From: Psilocybe azurescens | Lineage: Eukaryota; Basidiomycota; Agaricomycetes; Agaricales; Agrocybaceae | Assembly (NCBI GenBank): GCA_023853785.1 | Contig: JAJIRX010000878.1 | Span: forward strand, 1-39,388 | Length of the DNA: 39,388 nucleotides | Reading direction: 5' to 3' | In this document: piece after piece, positions 33,290 through 39,388 of the stretch | Layout: the number at the start of each line of letters is the position of its first letter | Position numbering within the stretch: position 1 is the stretch's first letter | Position numbers and translations under genes: made by a program | The notes under the pieces: model-generated | Databases searched by the model: none | Seen by the model: only the letters and a program-made list of their open reading frames with translations | Told to the model about the DNA's origin: nothing

Positions 33290-34158
33290 ACAGGTATTAA
33301 TTCACCCAGCAGCCTTTTTATCTTATCAAAAACAATTTGAAATTTGGAAAACAGTTCATTCTGATTGGTAAAGGTTCCAACACCTCAGTCCTCACTACTG
33401 TTTTGCTTAACTGAACCATTTATCCCTATTGTATTTAGTGCTCTGGGCACTTCTTGGATTTGAGGCTTTGTGTTTATCTTGATTGTGGTGCCAGCATTCA
33501 GATCTTGTAGCACCATAGAGGCTTTGTTATTGGAATGGTGCTGAATCATGGCCTCAGTAAGCTTTAAAGAAGAGTAAGCCTAAGAGTATATTGTATGAGA
33601 CATTTTCCAGCACCTGTACTTGCACAAAGAAAGTTGAGCTGTTGATAACTAATTTCTTATGTTGCAGCAGGCCCAGGAATGTGTCCTTAGACTGGTTGGC
33701 TGATTCCAGCCAAATCAGCCAAACCAGCTGATCCTGTTTTAGCAGCAGAGAGGTTTGCTCCCATATCTCCCTGCTCAAGCCAATGATTTGTGAGCCACTG
33801 TCAATGACAGCTTCCACAGACACAGTTCCATCAATCAATACATCAATGAACCTCAAGGATTCATAGTGATTGGTGACTATTACATTGTCTAATGTAGGAG
33901 GTAGCACATTATAGAATGAGGCAATTTCTTAGGGTTTTATTTTAAAAGGGCATGGCTAGCAACTCTGCAGATGATGATGAAGGTCTTAAAGGATTTTTGC
34001 ACATTTGGAGCCACTGCCAACAGCTGTCTAAGGGACAGCGACACCATGCAGTCAAGGTTGGGGTTTACCACTTCTTTTGTTGCCTTCACATCTTCTGCAG
34101 GGGAGACATACTTGTATTGAGGATGGTTTACAGATTCTGGGACCATCTCATCAGGCAC
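33290..34158 (-). pseudogene. Ty3/Gypsy retrotransposon fragment with retropepsin
   Basis: The minus-strand frame 33554-33907 contains the retroviral-type aspartic protease signature in VEAVIDSGSQIIGLSREIWE (active-site Asp in DSG), then ESANQSKDTFLGLLQHKKL and a flap-like VQVLENVSYNILLGL. Upstream, 33937-34158 gives YKYVSPAEDV and LSLRQLLAVAPNVQKS, typical of the segment before the protease in fungal Gypsy polyproteins. Downstream codons run on to about 33,290 with a stop near 33,385. Reverse transcriptase and integrase are absent, and no LTR was found. The 5' side ends at the terminus of the large KDZ element, which therefore appears to have inserted into it. Confidence 0.8.
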
Positions 34159-34189
34159 CCTAACCTGTGTACTTTACAGTGCCCCCATA

Positions 34190-34530
34190 TTCCGTTGGAC
34201 TCCAACGGACTTTCACCGGACCCAGCCAATTCCGATGAATCTGGCTGGACAGTCTATTGGACGTCCAACGGATTCCGTTGGACTTGAAAAATTCCGGTAC
34301 CAGTCCAGTCAGAGTCCGGCCAAATTCCGGTCAAATTCTGGTCAAGTCACTTCAAGACAGAAAACAGGTGGACTGGCCGGACTGTCCAGTCCGTTGGACT
34401 TCCAATGGACTTCCAATGGACTTCCACCGGACTCTCAGCACTTAATTAGACCAGATCCAAGAGTGCTCTGTCCAGTGGAGTCCAGTGGATATCCACTGGA
34501 TGTCCACTGGACTCCACTGGACTGTTATTG
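34190..34530. repeat. Subterminal GGACTCC / CCACTGGA array of the large KDZ element
   Basis: Dense iteration of TTGGACT, GGAGTCC, TCCAACGGA and CCACTGGA, many in inverted pairs, such as GGATATCCACTGGATGTCC near 34,486. The unit is related to, but not the same as, that of the nested element (GGACTCC is shared). The array ends about 160 bp before the transposase stop codon. Confidence 0.85.
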
Positions 34531-34692
34531 GTTTAATTGCAGACTTTATTGAAGAAATCCAATTACCATATCCAGAGAGGTTTTCAACTGCTATCTACCA
34601 TAGTCTACATATACATGTTATATCTTTATATGCCATTTATTTAGCCTAGTCATCATCATCATTGCCATCTGCTTCCAGCTGATCAGTGACTG

Positions 34693-36840
34693 TCACTCCT
34701 CTTTTTTAGCTTGTCGTTGGAGAACCTTCCTTGTGTGATAAGAAAGCATGGTATGTATAAACCAGTTATAGTTTTGAGGTGTCATTCTCTTGAGAATGGA
34801 GTCAAAACCACCAAGCCATGCATTGAGTTGCTCACAGGCCTATTTCAGTTATACTATCAGTACATAAATAATTACAATGACTAGAAAGAATTTTACCTGA
34901 GTATTAAATGCCCGTTTTTGATATGTGGTCCCATCAGAAGCTGTTGCTGTTATGACTAAATTTGGAGCTGACCCATCTGTGGGAGCTGGATTACACCAAG
35001 TTCGACAAAGAATATCTGTTTTGCGATGATTCTGGTAATGATAACTGTCAACTATAAATCGTGTTGTTTGTGACCATTCATCCCAGTGACCTTGTGCAGC
35101 AATATGTTTAAGCACTGTACATGCTTTGTCAATGCAGATATAGTCAGGCGTGATTCCTTTGTTGGATAAACTTTGTTTATAAAAGCCAGGATATTTGGAT
35201 CTGACTCTGATCTTGCAAATTTTGCCCATGCCTCAACAACACCACATGGGAAACAGATTGTTTCAACACAATAAAAGTTGCAGGACCAAAATAGTGTTTT
35301 ATTTTTAAGTTCTGCAGGTGGCTGGTCATGTGGCTGATATTCATGCTCATGTTTTGGATTCCACTCTAAATTTTCTTGCTGACGGTTCAACATTCTCTTT
35401 GAGCCTGATAACCCTTCAGCAGAGTGATCAAGCTTGTATTTATTCCAAACATTTTGATGAGCTTCACAAGCCATGGTAGAAGGAATTGAAGTGCCTGTAC
35501 AATCTCTAACACGGCATCGATTGCCAAATTCATGTTCATGCACTTGACAAAGGCACCTCCTCGGTAATTTGCTAAATCAGATGTGCAACCATCATATGCA
35601 CAATGCTAGATAATAATGTTAAATCTTACTATTATGGATCAGAATTTAAAAAAATACCTTTGTGCCATTAACCATTCCATCAATTACCCGCATTGTTACA
35701 TTCTGCATCTGAACTGAGTTCTGAGCAGCAGGATTATTAGAACCTGATTGCACTACTGTAGATGCTACCACAGGGTCAACACCAAGAACAGCAGAAGAGT
35801 CATTAGGGGTTGAAATTATATCTGATGTTGCTCGGTAGGGTTGGGAGCACTCAGCACAGGCATGACCCTTTGCTGGCTGAATGAGACCCTCATGACCCAA
35901 AACAGTAAAGGCTTCTTCTGTCACTTCATCTATTGACGCCACATCTCGGATAATAAAATCTATTCCAGACATCTCAGAAGCTTGCCGGATAGATTCATGT
36001 ACAAAAGCAGCCTGAACTTGGCGACGGGAAAGTGTGACACAGTCAGTGCCATAGGTGTCATTGAAAAATTGGCCCAACCAGATGTAGATGCATGGAGATG
36101 ATATATTCCACTCAATACTGCTGCTGAAAACTTGCGATCTACCCAAAGGTTCCGTCCAACCTTAAGATAAACTGCAGAGTTCAGAAAGAATTGCATAGCT
36201 TCTGTATTATCTGTTGCAGGTGTACGTTCATGATCTGCATAATAAATAGTCTTGCAGTTACTGCAAAATCCAGAGAGCAACTGGACATTCTGAAATACAT
36301 CTATGCCTTTGATTAAAGTCACAGTTGGAATATCCCGAGGTCGGGTATTTTGTGTTAAAGAACACCGATTGCAATCTGATGTTAAACAGACAGATGAGTT
36401 TGGGCAAATAAGAAGGGCTGGTTGGATAGAATTATGTGATGTACGTTGCAAGGTACCTGTGAATTTCTGTCTTTGATTATATGGTAGAGGCCCAAAACTT
36501 GTGAAAATTTGCTCAGTTTCACTGACAAAAGTGTAACATCTTGATTCCTGGTGGTTGCAGTCTCAATCAAAGATAATTCAGACTCTGAGAATAGAGTAAC
36601 TGCATTATCAGGCCCAAGTTTTGCAATAATTGCACGGGCCAAACATTTAATCCATGATGTTGCCCTACATCCTGCATCCTGTTTAAAATGCAAAGAGAGT
36701 AGCTCTGTGTTGTTGGTCATGGACAGTAAAACTGTGATAACAGTTGGAAGTGATATTTTCTGACCAAAATTGTCGATGATAAAGTCACTGAAGTCTTTGA
36801 AAACCATGTCAGGAAAAGGAGCAGACTGGGTGCTTGCCAT
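34693..36840 (-). CDS. KDZ-family transposase (CxC5/CxC6 zinc clusters)
   Basis: KDZ transposases cut and paste DNA with an RNase-H-like core. ATG 36840 starts MASTQSAPFPDMVFKDFSDF. A CxC5-type cysteine cluster follows (LICPNSSVCLTSDCNRC and FCSNCKTIYYADH, about 36,240-36,410), then RRQVQAAFVHESIRQASEMS and a second, CxC6-type cluster (HACAECSQPY; HCAYDGCTSDLANYRGG; NRCRVRDC; ACEAHQ). The core contains FYCVETICFPCGVVEAWAKF, YICIDKAC and FIVDSYHYQNHRKTDILC, and the end is AFNTQ/ACEQLNAWLGGFDSIL to stop TGA 34693. Introns are 35606-35657 and 34840-34896. Length and order fit the family (about 680 residues). Four breaks, each one base short in a homopolymer (near 36,497, 36,066, 35,550 and 35,147), disrupt the frame. 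Without them the gene would be complete, so this may be a recently active copy with sequence errors, or a young pseudogene. Confidence 0.85.
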
Positions 36841-37064
36841 GACATGTGGAATCAACAGTAACACCAAGAATGCCAGAGATAACTGTGATCTCAATGCAGT
36901 ACAAGCAAGCAGATAAATCAGGGTCCCCAAATTGCTGAAAAGACCATCCAGACAAAAACAGAGCAACAGTGGTGATAGAATTTCGATACTACAAGTACAA
37001 AAAACACATGAGATATGAGAGGGTGGTGATACATTTGGGCAAGCTTCCATGGTCAGTATACTTA

Positions 37065-39388
37065 CTACTTGCGCCCAGAATTTCCTGCTTTAGCAGAGGT
37101 TGACTTCTTGACTGCTGCTCCCTTCTTAGATGATGTCATCTGCTTGGATGTGCTGGCTGCTGGCATGCTTGCAGGTTCAGATGCCACTTTCATCACTGCT
37201 TTCTTTGTCTTCTTCAGCAAACCTCCCTTTGCACCCATGTGATCAACTCTGGGAAATGATAAGTCTTGAGGTTGGAACCCCACAATTCCACATCACTGAG
37301 GCGGTCTGGGTCATCCTGAAGCCATTTCTGCATTTCTGGATGCTTGTTTAAGAGCGGAAAGGTCTTGGACCAAGAGTCATGCCAGCTGGATCTGCCAACA
37401 AATAGACGCTGAATATCTGTTCCACTAGGCTTTTCGTGAGTATGACTGGCCAAGTTCCATCCTTCCAAAGTTGGGCAAATCTGGCCTCAGTCTCGAGGAA
37501 GCAAAGATAGCGGGCATAGTTTTCCTGGAGTGTCCCAGCATTACCAGTACGGTACATCTCAGGAGGGACATCGAGTGCATTGGCCATCTGAATTTGCTCA
37601 GTGGTCAAGGCCATCTTGACTGGGCCATGAGACTGGACCAGAGCAACAGGTGCAACAAACTGACTTGCGTTGGCAACTACAAGCCCTGCATTTGTAGATA
37701 ACATGCCAGCAGCTGAGAGGCTAATGACACTGGATGAGGCAGTTGGCAAACTGAAGTTGCTCTGTGGGTAATGTCATTAAAATCAATATTTGGATAAGAA
37801 AATAAAGGTAAACATACCAAAAGAACATGAAGGACTGGCTTGTCATTTTCTACTTGCCAGGTAATTTCTTCGTCTCCATCAGCTGAGGTAATCTCCTCAA
37901 ATGGGCCCAAAGATCCCAGACAATGTTATGAACAAATATAATATATTCTTTGAGAATGTAAGCATAGATTTACCAATTAAGATAAATATGACATACCGGA
38001 GTTCTTGATGGTAGGCAATTTCTTAGGCCTCAAAAAGAGGCTTAGACATGTGATAGATGGGCATAATCCTTTGAAAATTTGGAGGTGTCTGGGTTGGCAC
38101 AACAAAGGCAGGGTTTTCACTTGAAATGAAGATCATGACCTGGCCTTTCTGAGGCAAAGCGGGCAGCTTGGCCACAGGATCATCACCAAACTCATAGGTA
38201 TTCCCTATAGCGTTACCACGTGCAAACCACCTCAAAGCAAAGTTTTAATTAAAATAAATTAATATAGTGATAAACATACCAATAATTTTGCTGGCACCTT
38301 GGAGCTGGTCAAGACTGACATGGGGCTAAAATTGACAGATAAATAAGGAAATCAATTTTGACTTATATCAGTTTACTCACCCTCAGGTTCTGTCTCCTCA
38401 ATTGTATTTGCCATTGCAGCAGTTGAAATCCGAGCAGCAGGAAGAGCATCAACTCCATGCATTTCCACATCACTGGAAACTTGTCCATCCTTGCTCTCAA
38501 TCTCGCTTTCACCTGAATCTTTGCCCTTAACCTCAACCTCATGCTCATGCTCAACCTCGTCCTTACTCTCACTCTCACCCTCACCCTCACCTCACCCTTG
38601 CCCTCAGCCACAGCCTGCTCCAAACCTTCTCCATCCTTGCTGCTATCCTCTCCACTACCACTTTCAGCCTGAGCTTCACCCTGGATCTGACCATCATCTC
38701 CACTGTCACTTCCACTCTCAGTCTCATTCTCACCATCACTGATAGCTCTGGCTTTACCCTTGCTCTTGTCTTTCTCATTCACCTTATCTGGCTCCTCCTC
38801 TGCATCCTCACTCTCCACCTCTTCTTCCTGAACTTCAGAGACACGCTGACGAGTGAAAGGCTTTCGGACAGTAGTGTCCTCAGTCCTGAATGACATGGGA
38901 ATAAACTGATAAATAATTAAAAATGATATCACAATGAAAAATTCCTACAGAGTGAGATTGGCAGCTACAGAAGATGCTAGAATTGCCTCTTTAACAGGCT
39001 TAGGAGGTGGAGCCTTTGCAACCCTATCTAAGAACACTCTCCGTCCTAGATGAAATTGATAAGTAACTAAAAATAATAAAATAGGAAATATTCTTACAGA
39101 GTAAGATGTCCTGTTGCTTTTTCAGCTGCAGCCTTGGCAGGTTTGCCACTAGATTTCCTAATAATAAGAATATATTTGAGTACACAGCTATATTAATTTA
39201 AACAAAAGAAGTAGAAAAATGCATGGATTAGGCCATACTGGCAGACCTCTACAGGTCATGACGTATAGAGACACCCATAGACATGAGATCATAATCCATG
39301 CATTTACCAGTTGAAAAATACATACACATTCCCCTTTTTTGCTGCACGTTTCCTGTCAACAAATTTATTTTAGCAGCAAATTCAGAAT
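37065..39388 (-). CDS. Second gene of the large KDZ element, partial, unrecognised
   Basis: The gene enters from the right edge with short basic exons (KRAAKKGN, near 39,335; KPAKAAAEKATGHLTL, near 39,110-39,160; FLDRVAKAPPPKPVKEAI, near 39,000), then an acidic, low-complexity exon (38,382-38,887; EEEVESEDAEEEPDKVNEKD). A short exon (PHVSLDQLQGASKIIG, 38,282-38,330) precedes a conserved-looking core: WFARGNAIGNTYEFGDDPVA and KLPALPQKGQVMIFISSENP (about 38,080-38,235), ALTTEQIQMANALDVPPEMY (near 37,570), then FVGRSSWHDSWSKTFPLLN (near 37,360), and a basic Ser/Lys/Ala tail ending at 37065. Introns are short with GTATG donors. Three frame breaks are one base short in homopolymers (37,225, 37,431, 38,590). 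I know no named family; a nuclear, DNA-binding accessory role would fit the charge pattern but is a guess. It lies about 225 bp upstream of the transposase on the same strand. Confidence 0.6.

Larger units (their letters stand above)
34166..39388. mobile_element. Large KDZ (CxC5/CxC6) transposon, left end and >5.2 kb
   Basis: The left end reads GTGTACTTTACAGTGCCCCC, close to the end of the 1,170-bp element (GTGTACTTTACCTCCACCCA). It is followed by a subterminal array, a KDZ transposase gene and a second gene, both on the minus strand. The right end is not in the window, so total length and target duplication are unknown. The sequence is AT-rich but its reading frames are well kept. Confidence 0.75.

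Noticed and set aside
38587..38778. Arg/Val-repeat open frame (VRVRVRVR) on the minus strand
   Set aside because: It is the wrong frame of an acidic GEGESES-type stretch, entered because one base is missing in a run near 38,590.

Overview
The window looks like nuclear DNA of a basidiomycete mushroom (Agaricomycetes), probably from a repeat-rich genome. Evidence: short spliceosomal introns of about 50-80 nt; a DUF6533 seven-helix gene; a fungal NWD2-type NACHT NTPase; KDZ transposons of the CxC5/CxC6 kind; an Agaricomycete-type integrase-core (DDE) transposon; a Ty3/Gypsy fragment; and SEC61-alpha pseudogenes. I saw no tRNA, rRNA, CRISPR array or prokaryotic gene. Family names rest on motif recognition by eye, without a database search.

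Layout. 1-4,000 is AT-rich, CpG-poor transposon debris with a decayed NACHT copy (727-1575) and a possible F-box fragment (2695-3216). 4,276-5,746 holds the one cellular gene that looks intact, a DUF6533 membrane protein on the minus strand. 5,750-9,780 has no gene I can name. From 9,790 to 23,310 an ancestral segment, SEC61-alpha (minus) facing away from an unrecognised gene X (plus), is present in three broken copies: A (9,790-12,873), B (16,843-20,945) and C (20,955-23,310). B and C lie head to tail. A is followed by a CpG-rich NACHT gene and its downstream sequence (12,874-15,586).

23,335-31,486 is a newly delimited 8.15-kb integrase-type transposon with about 24-bp inverted ends and a CCACAG target duplication. 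It carries a disrupted integrase gene. A 1,170-bp KDZ-derived element (25,292-26,461), with its own inverted ends and an 11-bp duplicated flank, sits inside the catalytic domain. To the right of the large element the NACHT-linked repeat of copy C resumes (31,493-32,133). It is interrupted by a 1.08-kb near-perfect palindrome whose arms each carry a KDZ transposase 3' end, followed by a Ty3/Gypsy protease fragment (33,290-34,158). That fragment abuts a large KDZ element starting near 34,166 and running off the window, with a transposase gene (34,693-36,840) and a long second gene (37,065 to beyond the edge).

These genes do not form one pathway. The window is a record of segmental duplication, nested transposition and CpG loss. 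Two patterns stand out. At least three KDZ ends here carry the same terminal motif (TGTACTT) next to iterated short motifs that differ between elements. Also, ten reading-frame breaks in six unrelated loci are all single-base losses in homopolymer runs, which suggests uncorrected long-read errors rather than, or in addition to, gene decay.
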